Of a DNA stretch of 53,444 nucleotides, positions 25,685 to 35,825 are shown piece after piece. The DNA is from Bacteroidota bacterium (GTDB taxonomy: Bacteria > Bacteroidota > Bacteroidia > NS11-12g > UBA955). The stretch lies in NCBI GenBank assembly GCA_963169345.1, contig CAUJCT010000054.1, positions 1-53,444 on the forward strand. Direction: 5' to 3'. The translations under genes and the position numbers were made by a program. The notes below the pieces were generated by a model. The model did not search any database and was not told the DNA's origin. It saw only the letters and a list, made by a program, of their open reading frames with translations. The number at the start of each line of letters is the position of its first letter. Position 1 is the stretch's first letter.

Positions 25685-28600
25685 TTAGTGAACGATACTC
25701 AGTTTTACCTGATGTTTAACACCATTTATGGTAACTTCAACTGTGTAAAGTCCGCTGGCTAAATCAGTGGTTGAAATTTCATTTGTAGCCTGACTGGTAG
25801 ATACTTCGTAAACCAATTGACCAAGATTATCAAAAATACGGATAGTGGCAGATTCTGAATTGAGTAAATCAATATGCAGGACATTGTCACTAGGATTTGG
25901 GTAAACTTTCAAATCGTTTATACCAAGTTGATCAATTCCTGTCTGAGTAATGGATACTCTCTTAACCAATACACATTCACAATCGTGATCAATAGCTTTC
26001 AGAGTTACATCAAAACTACCTAAGAACTGATATTGATATATTGGTGATACATCCGTTGACAATCCTCCTTCACCAAATAACCAGCTGTAACTATCGTAGG
26101 TGCTATTGGCTGGAGTAAATTTGTAGTGATTAAATCCAATTTGATTGTATGGTGCTACAGTAAAATCACAAGTTGGGGTAGTAGTCACAGTTACCTGCTG
26201 ATAAGCTGTATCATCACAACCGCCATCAACACTGGCCACTAACATGGTAGTATAAGTTGTAGAAGAGGTTACAGCAAACTTATGTTTAGGGTGGAACTCA
26301 CTGCTTGCACTGCTTGTGTCTCCAAAATACCATTTAAATTTCAATGTACCATCTTCAATGGTTGATTTGTTTACGAAAACAGCTTCATCATCCTGACAAA
26401 CATCTTTTACTTCAAAGGCTGCCTCTGGTTGTATGAGTACTGTAAACTCCTTGGTTATCTCGGCATGACATCCATTGCTTAATTCAGATTTAAGAGTTGC
26501 CGTTTTTGGTCCATGAATATTCCAATTGCGAGTAACATTTTTATTAGTACTTGTAAAACCATCACTGAAATTCCAGGTATACACTGAGGTAATACCAGGG
26601 AACTCAGAGCTATTATTCACAAAACTGGTCGGATCATTTTTACAAAGTTTACCAATTGAGAAATCAACTGCCGGAGCAGGCTTGATAACTACATTGATGG
26701 AACTTGAATCTTTGCATCCAAACTCAGATTCCATTCTTAATCTTACAGGATAAGTACCTGCTGTTTTATAAGCATGTTTAGGATCTTTAATAGTAGATAC
26801 ATCCCCATCTCCAAATGACCAATAAGCGCCTATATTACCACTGCTAATAGTTGAATTATTGGTGAAATTTATTTCATCCAATACACATACAGATTGTACC
26901 GGACCTGAAAAAGCTGCATTAGGGGTAGGGAACAAATAGGCATTCCTTTTAACTATTGAGATACATCCATTTTTGTTTGCTTTCAATGAGACAGTATATT
27001 TATCAGGAATTGAGTAATTATGTGTTGGGTTCACAACACTGGATGTTGGGGTATTATCTCCAAAATCCCAGGTATAAGTAATTCCGGTTCCTGGAGTCTG
27101 ATTAGTAAAACTAACAGCGCTACCTTCGCATGCATTTACAACTTTAAATGCAGCTGCCGGAATTTCGCCAACAGTAACGGTAATAACTGTATCTTCAACT
27201 ACACTGTATGGGTCTGTTGTAACAACTAATTTGACATTATAAGTACCTGGCGTCTGGAAGTTCATAATTGGCTCTACAAAGTCAGAACTGTCATTAGGCG
27301 TAAAGTACCACATGTAATGTAAACCTCCCGAATGTACGGTTGTTAAATTGGTGAAATAAATATCATCACCGGCACAGATAGAAGTTGGGAAACTAAAATT
27401 AGGTTTCGGTGTTGGAGCGACGTGAATGATTCGGGTGATTAATGTATCACAATAATAAGGGCCTAAATCACTGGTTGTAACCAGTATTCTGATATTGCTG
27501 TCCAGCAGGTTGGCATCCGGAGTAAAAGTTAAAACACCATTGCCGCTACCTGGATTACTAAATGAATATAAAGAAGTATTAACAGGATCGCCATATTCTG
27601 TTTCAAGATATACAGAATTAACATCCCAGTTAGTACCAAATCCGCCATTGTTATATCCGCTTGGTGGTGTTAATTCATAAACAACCTGATTGCCTACTTC
27701 AACAACATCAGGGTTACTCATAACACCGAGGCTAAATTGACCATCGAAGCCAGTTCCTTCAACCAGTTCAGAACCATAAGGCTTAGGATTAACTGTTACT
27801 ACAACCGGTTGTCTTGAATTGGATGCACATGTCTTTTCATAAGACAACTCACAATCAAGTGTCCAGGGTGTGTAAATACCATTACTTCCAAATTTACCAT
27901 AAACAAAGTTGCCTCCTGTAATGGTTAAATCTGAGTTGGAATATGTACTGGTACCATAATTGATCCAGATATCTTCACCATTCAAAGGATCTGTAGTAAT
28001 ATATAATCCATAATCTACACCAGGTTGTAATACTAAACTTACAGGAATGGTGTTTAATGTTCCGCCATTTGTTAATTCAGCGTCAAAAACTCTGGTCCAT
28101 GCAGTAGAATCGGTTTCGTATCCTGCAAAACCACCTTCTCTCATGTAAACTTTATAATGAGGGGTTGTATTTCCAAAAAGTGATTGCACTTTAATTCCCG
28201 AAACCCTGATTAATTCATTCGCTTTTACATTAATCATAGCGCCATTGTATTCATTAGGGTCGTAAGAAATCATGGTATAGTTATAGAACCCAGTACCAAA
28301 CTTATTCGATACACTTCTAAAGCGCTTTGCTTCGGCATAATAAGTGGCATTTGAATATAGATATGGCGTCTGGAAATTGGCTCCCATAGATAAAACACTA
28401 CCGCCGGTAGGACTATCATACCACGCTATAGAGTCGGATGAACCAGCATTGATCCAAACCCTGCCGACACCGCAACTGGTCACATCGGCAGCAGTTGGAA
28501 CTGCAGGAGCTCCTGTGTGCACATAAGTAATGGTGATGGTATCATTGGCTGTTTCTGAATCAGGATTACCATTTGGATCGTAAGTCCATATTTTAAAAGT

Positions 28601-29365
28601 GTAAGATGTATTGGCAGTAAAAGTATAATTACTGTTCAATACAACATTGGTTATATCATCAGAAGCAAGAGCAGTATTGACATAAACCGGAGTTTGCAAA
28701 TTACCATTGATTGAATATCCAACATAGTAATTGCTCACGCTATTGAAACCCATATTGCCAATTGTAGCATAAATAGGCTGTGAATAAGAACACTCATTTG
28801 GTGTCACAAAACTTTTTACGGCTAAATTATCATTGCCATAAATACGTTCAACTTCTACAATCATAGTCTGATTGGCATTCTGATACCACCACTGGCAGGT
28901 TTCTGTGTTCATGCCTCCCCAATTTGGTGAAGTAATACCCGGACGAATTGTATATGAATTACCACAGTTACATGTGTACTGATTCAGAGTTAATTCAATA
29001 TAATCAGAGTAATTGCCGCAGTTGTAATCTGAGCAACCTGTACCAACACTCCAAACATTACCATCGCAAGAGATTGAAGCATCATAACCATTGTATAATG
29101 CATCGCAAATCTGACGTACAGCATATTTATCGGTACAAGACTTTCCTACCATGTCGTAAGTACCCTTCATGGTAATCTTAGTGTACTTATCTACCGTTGT
29201 ATCCAAAGTTGTGATAAGTCCAACCCAATTATCGTACTGAGGGTCACCCGGACAATAACCGGTACTGTAATCGAAATATTCGCTAAATGTCAGTTTCGAT
29301 TGAGCATTTACTATTATCGGAAAGAAAAATAACAGAAATGCTAATTTTAGTGTAATTTTAGTCAT
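25685..29365 (-). CDS. PKD-repeat surface protein with T9SS type A sorting domain
   Basis: The 1226-residue secreted protein has a signal peptide (LAFLLFFFPIIVNAQ). The N-terminal 600 residues are beta-rich, with paired cysteines and a MREGGFAGYETD segment. Next comes a chain of about six PKD domains, recognisable by WDFGD, WSFGDG, WNFSDG, WYFGDT and WLFGEG cores. The last about 80 residues (LKVYPNPSDNVLHIDL, then GLYTVEVTINGVKHQVKL) are a T9SS type A sorting domain. Expected role: cell-surface adhesin or matrix protein. No catalytic residues are identified. It has its own promoter (29392-29399) and ends at the shared terminator. Confidence 0.9.
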   Translation of the reverse strand: MTKITLKLAFLLFFFPIIVNAQSKLTFSEYFDYSTGYCPGDPQYDNWVGLITTLDTTVDKYTKITMKGTYDMVGKSCTDKYAVRQICDALYNGYDASISCDGNVWSVGTGCSDYNCGNYSDYIELTLNQYTCNCGNSYTIRPGITSPNWGGMNTETCQWWYQNANQTMIVEVERIYGNDNLAVKSFVTPNECSYSQPIYATIGNMGFNSVSNYYVGYSINGNLQTPVYVNTALASDDITNVVLNSNYTFTANTSYTFKIWTYDPNGNPDSETANDTITITYVHTGAPAVPTAADVTSCGVGRVWINAGSSDSIAWYDSPTGGSVLSMGANFQTPYLYSNATYYAEAKRFRSVSNKFGTGFYNYTMISYDPNEYNGAMINVKANELIRVSGIKVQSLFGNTTPHYKVYMREGGFAGYETDSTAWTRVFDAELTNGGTLNTIPVSLVLQPGVDYGLYITTDPLNGEDIWINYGTSTYSNSDLTITGGNFVYGKFGSNGIYTPWTLDCELSYEKTCASNSRQPVVVTVNPKPYGSELVEGTGFDGQFSLGVMSNPDVVEVGNQVVYELTPPSGYNNGGFGTNWDVNSVYLETEYGDPVNTSLYSFSNPGSGNGVLTFTPDANLLDSNIRILVTTSDLGPYYCDTLITRIIHVAPTPKPNFSFPTSICAGDDIYFTNLTTVHSGGLHYMWYFTPNDSSDFVEPIMNFQTPGTYNVKLVVTTDPYSVVEDTVITVTVGEIPAAAFKVVNACEGSAVSFTNQTPGTGITYTWDFGDNTPTSSVVNPTHNYSIPDKYTVSLKANKNGCISIVKRNAYLFPTPNAAFSGPVQSVCVLDEINFTNNSTISSGNIGAYWSFGDGDVSTIKDPKHAYKTAGTYPVRLRMESEFGCKDSSSINVVIKPAPAVDFSIGKLCKNDPTSFVNNSSEFPGITSVYTWNFSDGFTSTNKNVTRNWNIHGPKTATLKSELSNGCHAEITKEFTVLIQPEAAFEVKDVCQDDEAVFVNKSTIEDGTLKFKWYFGDTSSASSEFHPKHKFAVTSSTTYTTMLVASVDGGCDDTAYQQVTVTTTPTCDFTVAPYNQIGFNHYKFTPANSTYDSYSWLFGEGGLSTDVSPIYQYQFLGSFDVTLKAIDHDCECVLVKRVSITQTGIDQLGINDLKVYPNPSDNVLHIDLLNSESATIRIFDNLGQLVYEVSTSQATNEISTTDLASGLYTVEVTINGVKHQVKLSIVH

Positions 29366-29391
29366 AGAAATGATTATTAATAAGAGTACTA

Positions 29392-29399
29392 CAAAATTA
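29392..29399 (-). promoter_or_regulatory. -7 box before the 1226-residue T9SS gene
   Basis: The minus-strand sequence is TAATTTTG, with a possible TTG -33 element about 18 nt further upstream. The 5' leader would be about 22 nt. Confidence 0.5.
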
Positions 29400-29460
29400 G
29401 TACTTTTACAAACAAATCAATTTTTATTGACCTTCTTTGACAATTTAATTACAAACAATC

Positions 29461-30759
29461 TTATCGTCTTGCACGCATATTGTTCATATTTTTCATCATT
29501 TTTTTCATTTGAGTAAATTGTTCTAATAATTTATTCAAATCTTGAATATTGCGCCCACTGCCTTTGATGATGCGGCTTTTCCTCGAGCTATTTAGTAAAT
29601 CCGGGTTCTTTCTCTCACTTGGTGTCATCGATTGAATCAACGACTCAATGCCCTTAAATGCATTTTCATCGACATCCAGATCTTTTATCTTATTTCCAAC
29701 ACCTGGTATCATCGCCATTAGGTCTTTGATATTACCCATTTTCTTAATTTGCTGTAACTGGCCAAGAAAATCTTCAAGATCAAAGTCATTTTTACTGATT
29801 TTCTTGCTTAGGCGTTTGGCTTCCTCTTCATCATAAACCGATTGTGCTTTCTCAACTAAGCTCACCACATCCCCCATACCTAAAATCCTGCTGGCCATCC
29901 TGTCAGGATAAAAGATATCTAAGGCATCCAGTTTTTCACCATTACTTACAAATTTGATGGGTTTATTAACTACAGTTTTAATGGATAAAGCCGCACCACC
30001 ACGGGTATCACCGTCCATTTTACTTAATACAACACCATCAAAATCGAGCCTTTCATTAAAATTCTTGGCGGTATTAACAGCATCCTGACCAGTCATGGCA
30101 TCTACAACGAACAAAATCTCAGAAGGCTTTAATGCCATCTTAATATTATAGATCTCGTTCATCATATCTTCATCAATACTTAAACGACCAGCTGTATCTA
30201 CTATAACAACATTATTGTTGTGTTCCTTTGCATATTTCAGAGCATTCAATGCTATCTCAACCGGATTTTTATTTTCTGTTTCTGTATAAACATCCGTTTG
30301 GATAGATTGTCCAAGGACTTTCAACTGTTCTATTGCCGCAGGTCGGTACACGTCACAAGCAACAAGAAGCGGGTTTCTGCCTTTAGAACGAATAAGTTTG
30401 GCCAGCTTACCTGAAAAAGTTGTTTTACCTGAACCTTGTAAACCTGCAATAAGGATGATTGCCGGCGCCCCGTTTATATTGATATCCTTGTGATCGCCAC
30501 CTAAAAGCTCTTTTAATTCGTCATTAACAATTTTTGTGAGCAATTGACCAGGAGAGACACTGGTTAATACATTTTGTCCAAGTGCTTTAGCCTTAACCTG
30601 ATCGGTAAAATCCTTTGCGATTTTATAGTTAACGTCAGCATCAACCAATGCTCTGCGTATTTCTTTGACAGTTTCAGCAACGTTAATTTCTGAAATCCTT
30701 CCCTGACCCTTTAGGTTTTTGAAGGCTTTTTCAATTTTTAAACTAAGATTTTCAAACAT
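29461..30759 (-). CDS. ffh: Signal recognition particle protein Ffh (SRP54)
   Basis: The 432-residue GTPase has the N-domain (residues 1-90), then the G-domain with P-loop GLQGSGKTT near residue 107, DTAGRL, and TKMD-equivalent SKMDGD (G4). The methionine-rich M-domain ends MKKMMKNMNNMRARR and binds 4.5S RNA and signal peptides. It directs membrane-protein synthesis together with FtsY. It is a single-gene unit between two giant T9SS genes. The AAGGAG about 13 nt before the ATG is one of few Shine-Dalgarno-like sequences in this window. The length is slightly short of E. coli Ffh (453) but normal for the phylum. Confidence 0.97.
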   Translation of the reverse strand: MFENLSLKIEKAFKNLKGQGRISEINVAETVKEIRRALVDADVNYKIAKDFTDQVKAKALGQNVLTSVSPGQLLTKIVNDELKELLGGDHKDININGAPAIILIAGLQGSGKTTFSGKLAKLIRSKGRNPLLVACDVYRPAAIEQLKVLGQSIQTDVYTETENKNPVEIALNALKYAKEHNNNVVIVDTAGRLSIDEDMMNEIYNIKMALKPSEILFVVDAMTGQDAVNTAKNFNERLDFDGVVLSKMDGDTRGGAALSIKTVVNKPIKFVSNGEKLDALDIFYPDRMASRILGMGDVVSLVEKAQSVYDEEEAKRLSKKISKNDFDLEDFLGQLQQIKKMGNIKDLMAMIPGVGNKIKDLDVDENAFKGIESLIQSMTPSERKNPDLLNSSRKSRIIKGSGRNIQDLNKLLEQFTQMKKMMKNMNNMRARR

Positions 30760-30785
30760 GAAGTTAGGACTCCTTTAAAAGAGTG

Positions 30786-30793
30786 CAAAAATA
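30786..30793 (-). promoter_or_regulatory. -7 box before ffh
   Basis: The minus-strand sequence is TATTTTTG, 26 nt before the ffh ATG. Confidence 0.5.
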
Positions 30794-30806
30794 GGTTTTA
30801 AATGCC

Positions 30807-33800
30807 TTATCTCAAAAGGACAAATACACCTTCTAAATTGAAAGAAGTTACGCCATCCAGAGCCAGTGCACGAACTTTGTATACATAATGACCTTCCTGA
30901 CATGGTTGGCCGTTAAAAGTACCATCCCAGCCTACATTGACATCATCTGAAACGAACACCTGTTCGCCCCATCTGTTGTAAATTTCCAGCCTGTAATCCA
31001 AAATTGGATTTCCGGTCTGATTAAATATCAGAATAGCTTTAGGAATAAATACTTCATTTTTTCCATCGCTGTTTGGTGTGAATGCGTTTGGTACAAAAAT
31101 CTTGGCATCTGATATCAAACAAAGGACATTAGAAAAACTCTCTACAAAAACACTGGTATCCTTTATAGCTTGTATTTTAAAACAAATGGAATCATCCAGT
31201 TTTGTATCCAGAAAATCAAACTGAAAAACTGATGAAGGATTATTAATAGTTCCAACTACTTTAAATGTGTTGTCTTCTCTTAACAATACCTGATATTGTT
31301 TTACTCCGCTGTACCACTTATCATAGGCCGACCACTGCATCTTAGCAACATATCCTTCACTTGTGCCGGTTAATAAAATTGTCTTATTGATTGGACTAAC
31401 AGGTGATTCGGCTCCACAATGATCCACCGCCCTAATGGTATAAGTATAAGATATCTTATTAGTTTCCATTAGTCGGTCGTTATCAATATAGCCCGTAGAG
31501 TCGGATACATCGTAATAATCAACACCACTGCTTCCTGTATATGTCCGGCTTATAATATAATGGTCGGTGTTTTTTACGAATTTATATCTGTCCCATTGAG
31601 TATAGGTCGTATTATTAGGCAATACTGTTGTTCTGACAGCAGTTACTGGAACAGTTGGAGGAATATATCTGGAAGTTTTACATGCAGTATTACTTCTTGA
31701 TACCCATTTGCCGGTAATATCCAATGCCTCTACATAATAACAGTAATTCTTGTTGCAAAGCTTTTTGTCACGATAAGAATTCTGTGAACTTCCCACCGAA
31801 TCAATTAATTTGAATGGTCCACCTGCATCGCTTCTGTATATTCTGTATCTTCTTATTCCTCCGGTACCCCAACCTTCATAAGGCAGCCAATCTAATATCA
31901 AGTCATTAATTGCTGTATCCGTAATCTGCAACAAAACTGTACAATGAGGATATGTTGTAGGTCCGAGATTATTGCATTTGTCTTTTGTTCTTATTACATA
32001 ACAGTATCTGGAGGTATTGACATCAATTCCTGTATTAATTCTGTATGTTGTGTCGTTAATATTTGGACTGGAATAGACCAAATTGTAATTTGGTGCATTA
32101 TCGTTGTATAGTCTATAACCTGTAAATTGTTTGAAGTTGGATTTACCCCAATTGGCATCTATAAACTGATTATTGCTGACAGTGATAAAATTCATAGGTC
32201 TCGAGCTTGGCCCAAATGTATCATAGGTGTAGACGAACCTGTCAAAAGTATCCGTACAATTATTTTTGTCAGTCACCAAAAGAATCACCTGACTCAGATA
32301 CAATCGCTTAAAATTATAGGATGCGTTTTGCTGGTACGACGTATCATTTAAAGTCGTTTGATCTCCAAAATCCCATTCCCATCGTTTGATATCAGCGTTC
32401 GATGGTGTATTGTTTGCAGCAAAATTTATGACGCCATTATAACAAACTGAGTCTTGTGATACAGTGAACTTAACATCTGGTCGCTTAAATGCTTTTATTG
32501 CCACAACATTCCGGGCTGTATCCTGACATCCATTACTTGCAGTTGCTATTAATACAGGGTTAAAATCGCCGGGAGGATATGTAAACCTTGGAGCAAATAC
32601 CTGATTATCTATAATACCGTCACCCTCAAAATCCCATTTAAATGACACGCCTCCAATCGATGTATTTCTAAACGTTACTGTCAGATCAGCACATCCTGTA
32701 TCGTTATTGACTGTAAATTTAGGTTCTGGCGATTTGAGGACAAAGACTGTATCATCTTCGTATTGCACCAGACATCCAAATGAATCTATAACAGATAAAG
32801 TAGGTTTAAATTTCTGATATGGCAGTGAACGGTCAAATATCTGATAGGTGTGTGTGTTAAAGTTTACAGAGTCTAACACGCTACCATCTCCGTACTCAAG
32901 GAAGAACCTGCGGTAGTACTTACTTTCGTTTATAAAGTTAACTTTTAACTTTTCGCAACCAACATTATTACTCAACTGAAACTTAGGTATAGGACCAATG
33001 ACCTTGATGTAACCTTTTTTGTCCATTGTGTCGTTACAACCATATCCGTATACGATCAGTTTTACGTCACTTCCATCAGGACCGGTATTTTGCTTATACA
33101 AATGTCCAAACGTACTGAGGTTATTCGTTACAGAATCACCATCACCTAAATACCATCTGTATTGAAGAATGGCAGGATGACGCTGAGCAGTTACTCTGGC
33201 TATAATTGGTGCACAATAGTTCAGTGTGTCATCACTTGAAAATCTTGCTCTGATATTATTTGAATAGATAGAAGCAATAGTTGTGTCTGTACAATTACCA
33301 TTTCCGTAAGCTATCAAACCAACCTTAAATACACCTTCATTCTTAAATACAATCTTGGTATCCTTGCTGGTATCGGAAGGTAAAAAGTAGGCACCACTTC
33401 CCGAATCTTTTAGAAACCACTTGAACTTAATTGCATCCTTATCGGACCTGTTATACAAATTAAGCGCTCTGTCAACACAGGCATAATAGCTGCTTCCGTT
33501 TGGAATATAGGATGCAACAACTCCTGAGGTCAATGTCGCTGTATTCACCGAATCATTGCAACCAGATGGATGTGTGTACTTAAATTTAAATGAAAAGTAG
33601 CCGGATTTCTTAATGTATAACTTAGTTGGATTTAAGTTTGGTTGTCTGATTGCGACCCTTGTCGTATCGTATGGGTGCGACCAGTTATAGGTATTTGGAG
33701 TTGTATTGCTGTTTTTAAAATTATAGTTGTAAGTTGGTTTTGCAACCAGGTTGGCCACAAATGGATTACAAACTTTAATTGGATCAGTCGATGCTAAATA

Positions 33801-35729
33801 ATTTACACCACTTACTTTCAATCTGAAAGGCAAAGTAATGGTATCGTAACATGTTCCTCTGTGTGAGTATCTGGCGTACTTGATGATATATAGTCCTGGC
33901 AGTAAAGAAACAGCAGCGCTGTCACCATTGTAAACGTATTTTAATCCTGCAGTATCTTTATGCTGGAAAAACCATTTATGATAGTAAGTATTGTAATAAC
34001 CCGAATCTTTATATCTGGCTTTTATACCTACAGATTGTCTGAAGCAAACATTTGAATCTGTAATGTAAAAATTAGGAATTGGTCTTTCTATAATGACTTC
34101 TTTAAGAATAGTTACGGAATCTTTACAACCCAGATTATTAAATACTAAAAGTTTTACCGAATAATGTCCGGTATCCGGATAAGACAATTTAGGGTTAACA
34201 ACAGTGTCTTTTGCCATGACTGCGTTGGCATTGTTGTAAAAAGTCCATCTGTAACGATTAGGTACTTTACTGGTACCTCTTTGTGTCAGATTGTTAAACT
34301 GAACCATTTCTGCAGGACAAGCAGGCTGTGGAGTCCAGGAGAATTTTGGCAGTATTTTCTGAATCTGAATAGCGGAAAGTTTCCAAACTGTATCCCTGCA
34401 ACCATTATTACCGGTTATGACCAGTCGGACTGCATAATTATTGTACTGACTGCAAATGAGCTGACCCGGGCTGGAAGTAGAAGTTTGAAGACTGGTGGTC
34501 AAATCCAAATCGTTATACAAATCCCACTTGATAGTTTTACTCACATTCGATTCAATCTTCGATGTATCAATACAACTGAAAGTATCCGGACGCAAACAGC
34601 TAATGTTATTAGGAATCATAAAACCGCCTATTGGTCCGTTAATAGTAACGTGATTCGTATATGTCTTTTCAGATTTGCATCCATTGACTATATCGGAGAT
34701 GTAAAAAGTATATGTGCCAAAGTTTTTAAATTTGACTGCATATTGTTTTGGCGCGATATTGTTGATACTGGCTGAAGATGGCACTACTGAAACAACTGGT
34801 GTATTACTTCTTGAATTGTTGAGATTGACATAAAGAAATTCGCTACCACACAAATTGGTTTTACTGAAATTTGCTGTTAAGGCTATGCTGTCTGCAAACA
34901 TCAGATAGTTGCTTATTTCCTTGGTATAAGTACAGCCTCTCTTAGTTGTCAGAGTGAGCTTAACATCAAATGTATCCTTAGTATTGTATAAAATATTCTT
35001 GGGCTCGTACTGAGTTGAAGCACCCGGTGTTGCACCCTGAAAAGTCCAGTTCCAGGATTGAATTGGTTCAAGAAGTGTATCCGTTAAATTTTTAAATGAA
35101 ACAAGTGCTGGCGTACAACCACTAAGTTTAGAAGCTGAAAAATTGGCAGAAATTGAATCCGGAATAAAGACAGCATCGTCAAATGTTTTCTTACCTTCAC
35201 AACCAAAACTGTCTTTCATAAACATGGTGAAGTTCTTGTAACCGTTGGGTGCTCTGAAAATAGTTTTAAGCACTTTAGGTCCATTGGTATAAAGCACATT
35301 ATCAACCAACCAGTCTCTTGATACAGTTTTAGGTGAAATATCTGTCAGTACGACCGAGTCGGCATAACCGCAAATAACTGTCTTTGAAATGGAATATGCA
35401 GGAATTGGTGCTGCTTTACCTTGAATAAAACCAACTTTATCAATGATACATGTCGAGCCATCCAGGTATCTAAGCTTTACCCTGACATTAAAATTGCCAG
35501 CATTCGCGTATAACTTCGTATACGTGCTATCTGAAGAAACATACCCAGATCCAAGATCCCATTCAAAGGTTGTCCCTACCGGGAACCTGTGAACAACGAA
35601 CTTCACAATCTTAGGCACACACACAACCGTATCATCTGACGACACGTAGGCTGTTCCACATTGCCCTTTCAAATCTGTAGTGGCGAACAGGAACCCTACA
35701 AGAATAAATACGATTCTTTTTAGGGGCAT
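30807..35729 (-). CDS. Giant PKD/Fn3 surface protein with T9SS type B sorting domain
   Basis: The 1640-residue protein starts with a signal peptide (MPLKRIVFILVGFLFATTDL). Many tandem PKD-like domains follow (WDLGSGYV, WNWTFQG, WYLGDGDS, WDFEGDGI, WEWDFGDQ). Between about residues 1190 and 1530 lie fibronectin-III-like repeats (YRLYND, YRIYRSD, YIISRTY, YQVLLRED). The C-terminus, from IFVPNAFTPNSDGKNEVF through LEIYNRWGEQVF to VYKVRA, is the CHU_C / gliding-motility-associated type B sorting domain, usually exported by T9SS with help from a PorP/SprF-like partner. No such partner lies next to it. Likely an adhesin or part of the surface matrix. It has its own promoter. Confidence 0.92.
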   Translation of the reverse strand: MPLKRIVFILVGFLFATTDLKGQCGTAYVSSDDTVVCVPKIVKFVVHRFPVGTTFEWDLGSGYVSSDSTYTKLYANAGNFNVRVKLRYLDGSTCIIDKVGFIQGKAAPIPAYSISKTVICGYADSVVLTDISPKTVSRDWLVDNVLYTNGPKVLKTIFRAPNGYKNFTMFMKDSFGCEGKKTFDDAVFIPDSISANFSASKLSGCTPALVSFKNLTDTLLEPIQSWNWTFQGATPGASTQYEPKNILYNTKDTFDVKLTLTTKRGCTYTKEISNYLMFADSIALTANFSKTNLCGSEFLYVNLNNSRSNTPVVSVVPSSASINNIAPKQYAVKFKNFGTYTFYISDIVNGCKSEKTYTNHVTINGPIGGFMIPNNISCLRPDTFSCIDTSKIESNVSKTIKWDLYNDLDLTTSLQTSTSSPGQLICSQYNNYAVRLVITGNNGCRDTVWKLSAIQIQKILPKFSWTPQPACPAEMVQFNNLTQRGTSKVPNRYRWTFYNNANAVMAKDTVVNPKLSYPDTGHYSVKLLVFNNLGCKDSVTILKEVIIERPIPNFYITDSNVCFRQSVGIKARYKDSGYYNTYYHKWFFQHKDTAGLKYVYNGDSAAVSLLPGLYIIKYARYSHRGTCYDTITLPFRLKVSGVNYLASTDPIKVCNPFVANLVAKPTYNYNFKNSNTTPNTYNWSHPYDTTRVAIRQPNLNPTKLYIKKSGYFSFKFKYTHPSGCNDSVNTATLTSGVVASYIPNGSSYYACVDRALNLYNRSDKDAIKFKWFLKDSGSGAYFLPSDTSKDTKIVFKNEGVFKVGLIAYGNGNCTDTTIASIYSNNIRARFSSDDTLNYCAPIIARVTAQRHPAILQYRWYLGDGDSVTNNLSTFGHLYKQNTGPDGSDVKLIVYGYGCNDTMDKKGYIKVIGPIPKFQLSNNVGCEKLKVNFINESKYYRRFFLEYGDGSVLDSVNFNTHTYQIFDRSLPYQKFKPTLSVIDSFGCLVQYEDDTVFVLKSPEPKFTVNNDTGCADLTVTFRNTSIGGVSFKWDFEGDGIIDNQVFAPRFTYPPGDFNPVLIATASNGCQDTARNVVAIKAFKRPDVKFTVSQDSVCYNGVINFAANNTPSNADIKRWEWDFGDQTTLNDTSYQQNASYNFKRLYLSQVILLVTDKNNCTDTFDRFVYTYDTFGPSSRPMNFITVSNNQFIDANWGKSNFKQFTGYRLYNDNAPNYNLVYSSPNINDTTYRINTGIDVNTSRYCYVIRTKDKCNNLGPTTYPHCTVLLQITDTAINDLILDWLPYEGWGTGGIRRYRIYRSDAGGPFKLIDSVGSSQNSYRDKKLCNKNYCYYVEALDITGKWVSRSNTACKTSRYIPPTVPVTAVRTTVLPNNTTYTQWDRYKFVKNTDHYIISRTYTGSSGVDYYDVSDSTGYIDNDRLMETNKISYTYTIRAVDHCGAESPVSPINKTILLTGTSEGYVAKMQWSAYDKWYSGVKQYQVLLREDNTFKVVGTINNPSSVFQFDFLDTKLDDSICFKIQAIKDTSVFVESFSNVLCLISDAKIFVPNAFTPNSDGKNEVFIPKAILIFNQTGNPILDYRLEIYNRWGEQVFVSDDVNVGWDGTFNGQPCQEGHYVYKVRALALDGVTSFNLEGVFVLLR

Positions 35730-35743
35730 AAACCAATAATTAG

Positions 35744-35751
35744 CAAAAATA
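35744..35751 (-). promoter_or_regulatory. -7 box before the type B T9SS gene
   Basis: The minus-strand sequence TATTTTTG lies 14 nt before the ATG at 35729. It is back to back with the promoter of the divergent lipoprotein gene. Confidence 0.5.
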
Positions 35752-35784
35752 CGATTAAATAATGAAAAATGTACAAAATATTGC

Positions 35785-35792
35785 TACTTTTG
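35785..35792 (+). promoter_or_regulatory. -7 box before the TPR lipoprotein
   Basis: TACTTTTG lies 33 nt before the ATG at 35826. It sits downstream of an in-frame ATG at 35769, so that earlier ATG cannot be in the mRNA. This decides the start of the gene. Confidence 0.6.
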
Positions 35793-35825
35793 CACAAAAT
35801 ACAAACATTTAATTATTTGCATCTT

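Noticed and set aside
34164..34775. A 203-codon frame antisense to the type B T9SS gene
   Set aside because: It is a shadow of the long minus-strand gene. Cysteine- and arginine-rich composition and no start signal suggest no protein.
35769..35825. An upstream ATG extension of the TPR lipoprotein
   Set aside because: A -7 box at 35785-35792 lies downstream of this ATG, and the extension would hide the lipoprotein signal peptide.
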